Of a stretch of DNA of 64,000 nucleotides, positions 9,652 through 19,755 are shown piece after piece; within the stretch, counting starts at the first letter, position 1; each line of letters begins with the position of its first letter. The stretch lies in assembly GCA_027600665.1 (NCBI GenBank), contig JADGJL010000022.1, positions 1 through 64,000 of the forward strand, written 5' to 3'. The DNA comes from Irineochytrium annulatum. Its lineage: Eukaryota; Chytridiomycota; Chytridiomycetes; Chytridiales; Chytridiaceae. The position numbers and the translations under genes were made by a program. The notes below the pieces were generated by a model that saw only the letters and a list, made by a program, of their open reading frames with translations, did no database searches and was not told the DNA's origin.

Positions 9652-10973
9652 CTAAATGGAGACCATATAAAGCATCTCCTTGCTTCGCTCATAAATCTGC
9701 AAACAGAAGAACCGAGGTCAGCATGCGCCAAAGTAGTGAAAGCAAGAAAAGAGGCAAACTTACAGGGAAAAACATCGAGCAGATACCGAACCACCAGACG
9801 GACCTCGCCGCTGCGCCAGTAAAGAATACCGAGTAAGGCGCGACGGGCGAAATTCCAGCCCCTTTACCGCCCTTAGCCGCGGCGACCGCTATCATCGACG
9901 CTCGCTGAGACCGCACAAGCTCGCCAGCTACCGCAAACATGGAACCAGCCCTCCGCCCGGTGTTTGTCATAACCTTAGTCTTAATAACGTCAAACGGCGT
10001 CGTCAGGAAACCGGCAAGGGCGCCAGAGAGGCCGCCGAAGAGGGTCGATCGGAGGGTTGTGATGGCGGGGACGTCCTCGTCCGCGTCCTCATCGGCAACC
10101 TTTGCGCGGGCGTAGGCGGAGGGCAGGACGAAGCGGTGCTGGTGCTGCTTGAAGCCCTCGTACGTGCAGAAGAGGATGATCATGAAGGGCGCATCTAATT
10201 GAGTCAACGAATTAACACGACGACTGACAACGGACGTGAATAAAAAGTGAAGGCTTACCTCTCGCGGTCGTTGACCAAAATCCCTGGAACAATCCGCCCA
10301 CTCCCTTCGTCGCCAAAATCTCCCTAATAACCGCCGTAGCCTCCGACTTCACCCCCTGCCCCGCAGTCTGCAGCCTCGAGGTCACAACCTCTCTCGGCAC
10401 CTTCACAATCGAGCTCGCCAAATCCCCCACAACCGCGCTCACGGCGCTCGCTGTCATGGCCGTCATCCCGAACCGATACTGCGGCTCAGGCGCACCAGTC
10501 CTCGCGCTCCGCGGAACCGGATGCCTCTGCAGGTGATGCTTCGCGAATTCGTACGAGCTTAGGCGGAGACCTCCCTGTGGTCCCGCTCCCGCGACGCTGG
10601 TCACGAAGCCGCGGCCGAGGGTGCGGAGGAAGTCGGGGGAGAGGATGACGGAGCGAAGGGTCGTTGTAGAGGCGGTGGAGCCCGCGGCGGCTTGGAGACG
10701 GGTCTTCAGGGTGTCGAGGGGGTGCATGAAGGCGAAGGCGGTTGAGAGCGCGAGGGCGCCGGAGCAGAAGTTGTCTGGTGGAAAGTGAGGGTGTTAGCGA
10801 TGAATATGGAATGAGGCGGGGGTGTGGACGCTCGGCCACTTACTCCGATACCGCTGCCATTCGCTGAGGGCGTTGAAGTTGATGTGCGGCTGTTGCGCCT
10901 GCTGCTTCGATTTGGAGGCCGTGGTAGACTTCGGGACGTTGAACGTCGGCGGGAGCGGAGGTGCGGTGATCAT
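9652..10973 (-). CDS. Mitochondrial carrier family (SLC25-like) transporter
   Basis: This six-helix solute carrier belongs to the mitochondrial inner membrane. Four exons (10973-10844, 10774-10259, 10194-9764, 9696-9652) join in phase to 373 aa. Three repeats each carry a carrier signature: PLDTLKTRLQ, PREVVTSRLQ and PFDVIKTKVM (P-x-[DE]-x-x-[KR]-x-[RK]). The first is preceded by NFCSGALALSTAFAFMH, and repeat ends show GLFQGFWSTTAR and FFTGAAARSVWWFG. An about 40-residue N-terminal extension rich in Gln/Lys precedes helix 1. A hydrophilic insertion (DEDADEDVPAITTLRST) lies before repeat 3. The arrangement recalls SAM-carrier-like members, but I cannot fix the substrate. The terminal 45-nt exon supplies the C-terminal IYERSKEMLYMVSI. 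It is convergent with the DUF4097-like gene, 213 bp away. Confidence 0.9.
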
Positions 10974-11226
10974 TGCCGGTTGGGTCCTGGTAGGGAGTTG
11001 GAAATGGGAGGTCGGGATGGGCTGCGAGATGGGATGGCAGAACTGATCTGGATAACGCTAAATCCGCTCATTGGCTGAGATGGGCGTCGCCACAAATTTT
11101 CGTGATTCCGCATCGACGTCATGAAATATATTACCTCGAAAATGCTAATTCAAATTTCATGTTCATATATTTGAGGAAAAATGACTTAAGAACAAATAAT
11201 AACGCTACAAAACACGTAACACACAG

Positions 11227-13040
11227 CTATTTGTACTTCGCCAAAAAGGACTCATGAAAGCCCTTAACCTTCTCCACAAACGCGTCCATCTCGTCCTCGG
11301 GCGCAAGAAAGGTGGAGCGGAAGTGGTAGGTGCCTTCCGCCTGAAGGAAGCCGGAGCCGGCGACAACACACTATAAATATAACGAGCAAGATTGTAAGCA
11401 CAACGACCTTCCGGCGGTAAGAGCGATAAGCCCAAAATCCTCAATACTTACGACTCCTGTGGCGTTCAGCATCTCCAAGCAGTAAAGCTCGTCCGGCTCG
11501 CGGTTGGCCTTCTTCGCCGCGGCGACCGCGCCTGCAGGCAGGGTGATTTGAGGAAAGAGGTACATCGCACCCTTGAAAACAGACACGTTAACCGCCAAAT
11601 TCAACACCCTTCTCGAAAAACAAGCTTCAAGAAACCTGCGCGTAGTTGCAAGTAACACCCTCAAGATCGTTGAGGACCGTTGCAAGCTTCTCCGATCTCC
11701 GGCGAAGAGACTCTGTAGCACAGTTAGCCCTTATATAAGAAAGCTTCCCTATCGATCTACCGTAAATGGTGTTGAACTCCTTGTTGTAAAGCTCGTACGA
11801 CTCGTCCCCAGGCTTTGGCGGGTTTGTCATGAGCCCGACCATGATCTGGCCATTCACGGACGGGCAAAGGCTCACAGACATGAGCTTGTAAAGCTGCTCC
11901 CTGACCTGCGGGTCGATCCCCGTGCACTCGAAGTAACCCCCCCGCCTCCCACACTCCCCAATCATCCCCTTCGATACGCTGTGGAACGAGATCAACTCGA
12001 CGTCCTTGTATGCCTCCCCCTTGCTCTTCAGCACCTTCTTAAACGAGTGGAAGGGCCGGCTCTGCGGTTGGTAGATGTTGGTCTGATACACCTCGTCCGC
12101 CAGGAGCACAAGGTTCTCGCTGTGGCAGAACTCCACGACCTCGTTCATGTCCTCAATCGAGAGGCAGTTCCCGGTCGGGTTGCCCGGGTTAATGACACAC
12201 AACGCCCGCACGTCCAGACCCTTTCTCCGACCCTCCGAGAGGCTGCGCCGGAGCTCGTCAGCGGTCAGACCCCATTCCTTCTCCTCGTTCAGATAGTAGG
12301 GTACGGCTTTGCCGTTGAAGAGCTCTATGGTAGCGCTGTACAGCGGATACTGCGGGATCGGGATCATGATGCCGACGTTCGGGTTCGCGATGATGGTCTG
12401 CAGCACCACCTGCACACCGGGCGACGCGCCATTGGTCAGGAAGATAGTCTCCGGATCCGCCGGCACGCCCCCATCGCGGTCCTGAATGAACTTGGCCACC
12501 TCCCTCCGGATTTTGGGGATGCCCTGGGAGTGCGTATAGGCTCCCGTGCTGCCGACAGCGTCGATGTAGGATTTCGCGCGGGTGATGGCGTCGGCGGGGA
12601 AAAGCTTGGAGGTGGCCTCGCGGTTCGAGTCCAGAAGGAGATCGGGGTAGTCCGTCAGGGCCGTGACCTGGCGGAAGAAGGTGATGGGCTTCTGGCGGAG
12701 CTGCTGGGGATTGCCGATGTTGCAGTTGACGATAGTCTTGAATGGGAGAGAGCCGGGCTTCTCCTCGAGTTGCTGTTATGAGAGTTGGCAGTCAGAGGGA
12801 CATGTGGCCATGACGCGTGCAAGATCTGGCCGCGCGAGCCTGAAGCTGCTCACACCGCTGGTAAACCCTTCCACTCACGTTCCTGAGCTCCTCCGCGCGG
12901 ACGGCGAGCTCGCCCCTGACGGCATACTTGACCCTCGCGAGGTCCTGGTTGATGCTAGTGAGACGGAGGACTTTCTCCCTGTGTTTGCGCGAGGCTGTCG
13001 CGGCGCCGGCGGGGTTGGAGGGGACGGGGTTGGAGACCAT
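11227..13040 (-). CDS. ALT1: Alanine aminotransferase (class I/II PLP enzyme)
   Basis: It interconverts alanine plus 2-oxoglutarate with pyruvate plus glutamate. Five exons (13040-12879, 12772-11761, 11712-11636, 11571-11452, 11370-11227) join in phase to 504 aa, the normal family length. Signature blocks are VKYAVRGELAVRAEELRN at the N-terminus, IGNPQQL, YTHSQGIPKIRREVAKFI, TNGASPGVQ, INPGNPTGN (PLP site), LADEVYQTNIY, and SFHSVSKGMIGECGRRGGYFE holding the PLP Schiff-base Lys. GSGFLQAEGTYHFRSTFLAPEDEM completes the C-terminus. These identify alanine rather than aspartate aminotransferase. The model start MVSNPVPSN leaves a Ser/Ala/Arg-rich leader of about 30 residues that could be a mitochondrial presequence or a cytosolic tail. 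A further upstream exon is possible (see findings). Confidence 0.94.
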
Positions 13041-13676
13041 CGTGGAAGAAGATGGGAAAGGGAAGGGAAGGGCGGTGTTAGCGGTCGAGCGGTGGCCGAG
13101 CGAGAACCGTTTCGATCTCGCGACGGGTGAATTTCACGTTCACGTTCAAAGTTCGGTTCTAAGCCAGGGTTCCATCTTGGGGCTGATCACACTACCACGA
13201 CATGGAGAACAGGGGCGCAGTCCAAGATACGCGCGGTCGACCGGCGAGCGAATACAGGGAATGAAAGGGAGGGAGGAGGGGAAGGAGAGATCGGAGAGAT
13301 CGGCAGGGGACAGGGTGATTGGTTGTCGGGAAACATACATGCCCGTGCCGGATGTGGGTCCTGTGAAGTTGAGATCCCGCGGGACGACGGTCCCCGGCAT
13401 CTTGCCAGCGCCGTCCCCCTGCACAGAAGGCGGATCGCGGACGGCATAATGAGCGAACGATGATTTGGCCTGATCTGCAAGCGAATTTGACGAGCATGAC
13501 TTGGTGAAAGCCCACGCGATCCCTCCGTGGAATGGTCGTCCAGGACCTCCCATCATAGCCAGCGTTTTGGCGTGACGGCATGTTAACCTCGCCGGTCGCC
13601 ATGCCTTTTGCACGCATGAGCTACAGGATTTACGGCCGGTTTCTTCGCGCCCAACACCACATACCCGATAGCGACT

Positions 13677-15590
13677 ATGCGGAGGGACGCCATCGGCTTC
13701 CATCCTCCCCAACACTGGTCGCAACTTCGCGGCGAATACGAGGACCGAGGCGACGCGTGGGCCGCCCCACGTCAGTCGCTGGGTTCCCAGCCGCCGCTGC
13801 CGAAGAAGGACCAAGGTTTGCAGGATTCGATCAAAGGGGGGGCTCCAATGAGCACGGACTCGCGGGAAACGGGGGTCAAGGACCGGCTCAGAGCGGACGT
13901 GTCGAATTTGATCCCGTATTTAAACGGCAATATCCGACATCGCGCCGCCAGCGCGGCGAGACCGGCGTCACCAGCTGACGTCGGACGCGACCTTCTTCAA
14001 GGCGATAACTTCGATCGCTCCTCCGACTCTCTCTACCCGCGCCGATCAGCTGACCTGGATGATTTGGTAAACGGCGAGGCCGTCGGGTCCGCAGACGCGG
14101 TCTCCTCCTCCCAGTTCACAGCCGCCGCGATCGACAAGCTTGAGGACGAGCGCACGCGACTCCATCTTAGGTTTGATATCCTGAAGGACGACCTGACGGT
14201 CGTGGGTCCCCGCCTCCACAGCCTCCACTCGGCCAACACGCGCCTCACCAAGCTGCTGGACCGGTCCGAGACGCGATCGAGCCGCCTGCGCGAGGCCTTG
14301 GAAGACGAGCGGTCCACGGCCGCGCTCCTGCAGATACGCACGACGGAGAGGGAGCAACTCGAACGGAGGTTTCTGCAGACAGGGGTGGAGCGCGTCAGGG
14401 GGGAGAAGGAGTCGCTGGAGGAGGAGTTGATAAGGATGGGGTATGTGTTGGATGGGGAGAAGATGCGGGTTGAGGATGAGAGGAAGGAGGTGAGCAGGCT
14501 ACGGCAGGATGCTGCAGAGCTGAAGGAGGAGCTGGTGCAGGCTGGGGCGAGGGTCATGGAGGAAGAAGAGGAGATAAGGAGAGTGAGAACCGTGTGTGAC
14601 GGGCTTCGGGAGTCGCTGCAGAATGGGGAGCAGGAATGGAGCGAGGTTGTGGTGGATGTGAAAATGGAGAGGAAGGAGAAGGCGGAGGTTATTAGGTTTT
14701 TAAAGTGGTATCAGGATCAATGCGTGAGACTTTCATCTTCTTTTTCGATTAATTTTCTGACGCTCTAACGTCTTCCCTGCAGGAGCAAGATATCTTGGAT
14801 CTTAAGCATTTTGTCATCAACGCGCCGAGTCTCCAGTCGGCGATACGACGGGAGCTTAGAAAGAGAAACCCTGCAAAGTTCGGCTATGACTTCGAGGATA
14901 AGACTAGCATCAGAGGTCTGCAGGAGCTATGCGCAGGCGTGCTAAAAATGGTTTGGTCGACTGGTTAACATCGAAACCTCTTTATTTATGTTTTTTTCTT
15001 AACAGGCTGCGTTTAAGGCCGAAGTCAACAACACGGAGTACATAGTGGACGTCGACCTCGACGTCGACGGCGTTCATTTTGACTTCAGTCGACGGCGCGA
15101 CAGCCTGAAGCGCGCTCATGTCGTCGTAACGTTCATGGAGAAACGGACGGGCGATTGTGTCGGCAGGACCATATTTGAGCTCGCCGTCGTCGCCGCTAGC
15201 GCGTGGTATGAGAAGTGTGTACTCCGTTGCTCCTTACACTTTGGTCTCGCTTACCATCGACCTCTCAGATACTTTACTCCCGCCTCCCCACACAACAAGC
15301 ACCCCTTTAAGCTCTTTCCAAGGCTTATCCAGGAGCCGCCGTCGTACCTTGAAACCCTGCAGCTGATCCAAACGGAGAGCTACCGGTCCATCTTCGCGGA
15401 CCCGACGCGCACCGTGCATGTTGTAACGGGGAAGGGTGGCAAGAGGTATATGAGGGTTGAGGAGCTGATTAAGGGCAAGAAGGCAGCCGTTGAGAACTTT
15501 AGGTTGCAGGGGAAGGGAGGCGTGATCACGCAGAGGATTACGATTGTGCAAATTGTGTCGAGCTGCATTGTGGAGGAGGTTAGGGAGTGA
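13677..15590 (+). CDS. Coiled-coil protein of unknown family with C-terminal globular domain
   Basis: Four exons (13677-14723, 14783-14950, 15006-15214, 15269-15590) join in phase to 581 aa. Residues 1-150 are disordered and basic. Residues about 160-350 form a long Glu/Arg-rich coiled coil with heptad character (KLEDERTRLHLRF, LLDRSETRSSRLREALEDE, KEEL, RVMEEEEEIRRVR). The last about 230 residues look globular: a basic SAIRRELRKRN segment, DYI-like strands EYIVDVDLDVDGVHFDF, then PHNKHPFKLFPRLIQEPPSYLETLQLIQ and a C-terminal ITQRITIVQIVSSCIVEEV. I do not recognise the family. Splice sites are all GT-AG and the C-terminal domain is well preserved, so the gene is real. A role as a scaffold is only a guess. 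The 5' end is divergent from ALT1 over about 640 bp. Confidence 0.8.
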
Positions 15591-15845
15591 TGTCTTGTGT
15601 GTATTACAGATGAAGGTAGATTGGTACATCTTACATGCGACATTATTCATTTGTCGATGATTAACGGCGACAATCCTTTTCTTTTCATAATTTGTTGTGC
15701 TTACAGCCAACATCTTTTCTCATCACAACAGCTCGATGTGTATGCATTGCGAGCAACCGTCTTATTCATTAAAATATTTTATCATAACTGATTACTGTTC
15801 ATGTCAACGCCTGTCCTTGATAGTCCGCAAAGAATCACGACGTGA

Positions 15846-18468
15846 TCAAAACTCCTCATCTGTTTTTGTTAAGAACATGTCTCCCATGCTCATCCCCGAC
15901 TTCCCCGACCACGGTCTCTCCTTCTTGGCCGCCGACCCCTCCCTCGATTCGCTCGCCCTACCCTTGTACGTGCCCGACCATGGCCTCTCCTGCACATCAT
16001 CATAATCCGACATCGTAATCTCCGGCAACCCAATCGCCGCCGCCGACAACGGCCTCCCATCTTTCCCATCGATCCGAATGAGCGGTTGCCCACTCGCACC
16101 GCTGGGCCCGTGCTCGCCCGCCGGTGTGCTGCCGGCCGCCGACCCAACAGGCCCGTTGATTTCTTCCGCAATTTTACGGAACAAGTCAATCTCGGCAAGC
16201 ATGAGGTCTTCGCGGTTGACGCCGCCGACGACCGTAGACGGGTCTCCACCTTCGTGCTTGACGAGCCCGCCTTGGCCGAGGTCTTTGAGCGCGCGGATGC
16301 CCTTGGCGAACGCGTTACCGATATCGGATACGTTGTCGAAGTCGATGACGAAGGTTGCTGGGTCTTCAATGAAACATTCACGTCGCGACGTCAGTATACA
16401 TCACTTGCGCCTAAAGTAACGACGAAAGATCCTACCGTCCGACCTCCCCGTGAGCGACGTCCCCATCCACCTGTCCAAGTAGCCCTCATAGTCGAGCGCC
16501 TCGGACCATTTGGCCAGCACGTCGTGGTCGAGCTCCTTCTCGAGATCCGAGATCGCCTTCAACAAGTCCTCCTCTGTCTGCAGAGGCGTCTGTCGCCCCT
16601 CTCCTCCGGCGGGCCCACCGGGGCTTCGCGACCGATGCCGAGACCGTACGGACTTGGCCACGACGAGCCCGTCGACCTCGGACTCGTTCTCGAATGTGAT
16701 TGTTTCAGCCGCCTCGGGGATGGAGTGATCGCGGAGATGCTTCTTGCCCTCGGAATACCTATCATTTTTTGTCGTATCTCTTAAAAAGCGCGATGTAGAG
16801 CCGAATGGTCTTACATCGCCTTCAGCCACTCCAGCTTTTTCTGCCTCTTCGCCCGCACGAGCTCCTGCCTCCTCTTCAGCTTCGAGAAGTGGAACGGTAT
16901 TGCGGGCTTGGTCGTCCGGACCGTCACCTCGTCACTTTCACGCTCCTCCCACACGCGGTCGCTTACGGGCCGCCACCCGTTGTTTTCGAACCGTCGGTAC
17001 CATCCGCCGTGCTTGTGCTCGTTCGTGGGGATGGTAGGCGCGCTCTCGGTCTTGGAGAAGAGCACGCGGGGCGGTAGTTGCTTCGACTCGGTCGTGTAGT
17101 CGCGCGGGCTGAAGGCGTTCATATCGATCAGCTTGCTGTGGATGTAGATTTTGTAGTAGACCGTTGGAGGAAAATTCGACTGTCGGGACGGAGAGTTATA
17201 GATTGTTAGGATGTTATCATAAGACGACGCGCTCACCCCTCCCAGACGGAAACGAACGTGCATTCCGCAAGCGCCATCGATGAGCTGGGCTTCCTTCGGA
17301 TTCACAAACTTGAGCAGCTTCCGAGGATCACCCCGTTCCCGAAAGCGGATGAGCTCGCGGTAGAACGCAAAAATTTTCTTCGCGTAGTGCTTCCGCCAAA
17401 TCGATTGTATCCTTCTGGCAGCATCGGTGTACGCGCCCGCCTTAAGGTCCATCCTTTCCCCCAACCGCACCATTGCGTTCTTGGCCTCTTTGCCGGCAAT
17501 TCCGCGCATGTCCTCTTTGGTCATACTTTTGATTCTCATGTACGACTTCATGATCACAAACATCCTGAAGATGGACTGAATCTGCGCTGCGCAAAAGTGC
17601 GGGAAATCCGGGAGCGGCTTGTCAAGGACTTCGAAGTAGCGGCAGTATATCTTATACCGCCTGATCAGCCGCTCCTGCACCGTCAAATCCTCCACCTGCG
17701 GCAGACCCGTCATGGACCTCTGCGCCGTGCTGCTCTCTAGCGACTGGAGCGATAGCCGAGAGTGCACAACCGCCAAGTACTTCCGCCGCGTCACCCACCC
17801 CCTAAAGGCGCATTGGATCATGAGAGCCGCCGAAGACCTCGCCAGCTGCTCGCGCAGCGCCATCTCCTCCTTCCTTTCCATCTCGGCCTGAATGCTGGCA
17901 TTCGTTTGAGACATATTGGCGTTGTGGCTAGCGGCGGCCGCCTTCACGGCAGGCATGTTGCCCATCAGGGAGCCATCGGCATTGGTGGTGATTTTGAGAT
18001 CGCCAGCGGAGCCCTTAGAAACGGCGAGGTTTGTGAGGGAGGTCTGAGAGTCGATGCGAACGCCGTTGATAGAGTCAACCTTTACGTCAGCGGACGGGAA
18101 AAAGAGGTGGCCGTTTGAGCCGGAGTTGCTGGCGGGCCGAGCAAGAGGGATCTGCTGACGACGGAGTGCCAGCTTGCAGCGACAGAAAGCGATAGTTAGA
18201 CGTTGTGTTTCGGTTAGAGAGAGCTGCATTTGAATAAACCTCACCATCCGAGCTTCCTTCGAAAGCCTCAAAAGTCGCTCGAAACGATCATTGGGAAACT
18301 CAACGGTTTCGAGCAGCTCTAACGGATCGAAACCCCATATTTGCGTCACGACCTTTTACGGATGTAGCTTTGTCCTTGGGGTCACGGAGCACATACCTCT
18401 GCATCCGTCTCAGCGACCACAGCCTGAAGTACCCTGTCGTAATCACCCTCCGCACCCACTTTCCTCAT
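15846..18468 (-). CDS. IQ-motif protein of the MFI / C11orf65 family
   Basis: Five exons (18468-18397, 18352-17237, 17179-16815, 16758-16436, 16363-15846) join in phase to 797 aa. Two IQ-like motifs lie N-terminally (SAALMIQCAFRGWVTRRKYL and AARRIQSIWRKHYAKKIF). They are followed by RGDPRKLLKFVNPKEAQLIDGACG, MHVRFRLGG, FPPTVYYKIYIH, a GGWYRRFENNGWRPVSDRVW block, and FHFSKLKRRQELVRAKRQKKLEWLKAMY. This series closely follows the vertebrate C11orf65/MFI protein as I remember it, where a role in mitochondrial fission has been proposed. Removing a 57-nt in-frame intron (17180-17236) restores the RLGG-FPP junction. The extra N-terminal 300 residues and the Ser/Arg-rich tail are not in the short animal protein. 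An earlier 5' exon is possible because the region before MRKVGAEGD stays open. Confidence 0.8.
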
Positions 18469-19755
18469 CTTGTACTTCTTCACCTCGACTGGTTTCCGTT
18501 CCGTTTCGCAGCCATCTTCGGCAGCTGTCCTGTCGTCCCTGAGAGTTCATCAGCCCGAGTAACCTACTCAACCAGTCCTTACCACCCTAGTGGGTCAGCC
18601 TGTAGATGAGAGGAGAATGCAGGTTAGAATGATGGACGCGGGCGGCAATGAGGGAGCTTCACCATCACGGGTCGTCAAATTCGAACGGAAAGTGATCTCT
18701 CCCTGGTCGCCAACACCATCCCAACAGCGGGGAATGTTTTTGAGGCGCTATGGATGGATGGCGTTGCAGGGGCCTTTGCTGGGAAACGGGCGGGATGTTG
18801 AGGCGATCTCAGGACTGATGCATTGGAGGATTACACTGTATGCGATCTTGCACGAACACCGCGCTGTTTTCTTTAAAGATTCTCGATGTTGCTTCATTCA
18901 AGTTACGAGCGACGGAAATGCGACGGCATTGTTGACCGGGGGCATTCGTGATGGGGTTATTTGTTGGGTGACGTGCAACTCGCCATCGACTGCAAGCCTC
19001 TGGAAGTTACCGCAGTCGTCTCAGCTGGAACTATCTTCCGGGATCGGTTGACAGTTCTGTGGGCGCTTGCAGGGCCATACATGATGAAACAGTGCTTACT
19101 GATTGAGGCCACGTGACATCTTAATGCTCACCAACAATGATGCGCACGAGCCATGTATGCGGTGTCGCTGTAACCGGAGCAACCTAGGGCCAGCCTGCAG
19201 GCCTGAAGCAATGTGGGTTTAAGCAGAGCAGTCCTCAAATTCGGATTCTGACGTTGGTGGCAGGAGGGTTACTAGCTGGTAGGTCTAGATATGTTGCGAG
19301 GAACAAACGATGTCACAGATGTGTGACAAGGACTCTTGGAACGGTGAAGGGAAATGACGGGAGCGTGATTTATACCGATAGGAGGAACATAATTGTAGCA
19401 AATTCAACTGGCGTTCGTTCAGGAAACATCCTTCCCCACCACAGGCGTTTTCGATTTTTTTTTCAATTTCCGTAAAGATTTTTTTTTTTTTATTGAAGTA
19501 TGAATAAAAATTAAAGCAAAATGGCAGAATGTCCTCCGTCGCATGGGCGTAAACGAGTGTGCGCAGACAAAAAGGCCAACATGTTTGCATTCTTGACCGC
19601 CATTAATTGCTTGGTTGGAACAACAGAACTACCGCGTCGGCGACCATATCGGCGCAAGGTCCGAGCTGTGCTGGCCTGATCATCCCAATTCGGACTTCAG
19701 CGTTTTAAAACTGAGTCTAAGCGCGACTTCGACAACGACAACGGCTGTGTCAATC
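18469..19755. other. 1.29-kb intergenic region
   Basis: This is a divergent promoter region between the MFI-like gene and the P450. One open frame (18590-19051, +) has no recognisable motif and composition unlike the neighbours' coding sequence, so I do not call it a gene. A poly-T/poly-A rich patch lies at 19445-19525. The 300 bp before the P450 start contains no obvious TATA box. Confidence 0.5.

Noticed and set aside
11573..12781. 402-codon plus-strand open frame opposite ALT1
   Set aside because: Mirror frame of the alanine aminotransferase exon; no motif, and the minus strand has the PLP site and intact splice sites.
13146..13814. 222-codon minus-strand open frame overlapping the 5' end of the coiled-coil gene
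   Set aside because: It is antisense to a supported exon and its peptide is Arg/Gly/Pro-rich without motifs, as expected for a shadow frame in GC-rich DNA.
18590..19051. 153-codon open frame on the plus strand between the MFI-like gene and the P450
   Set aside because: No motif, no splice partner and no strong similarity to any family; composition is like intergenic DNA.
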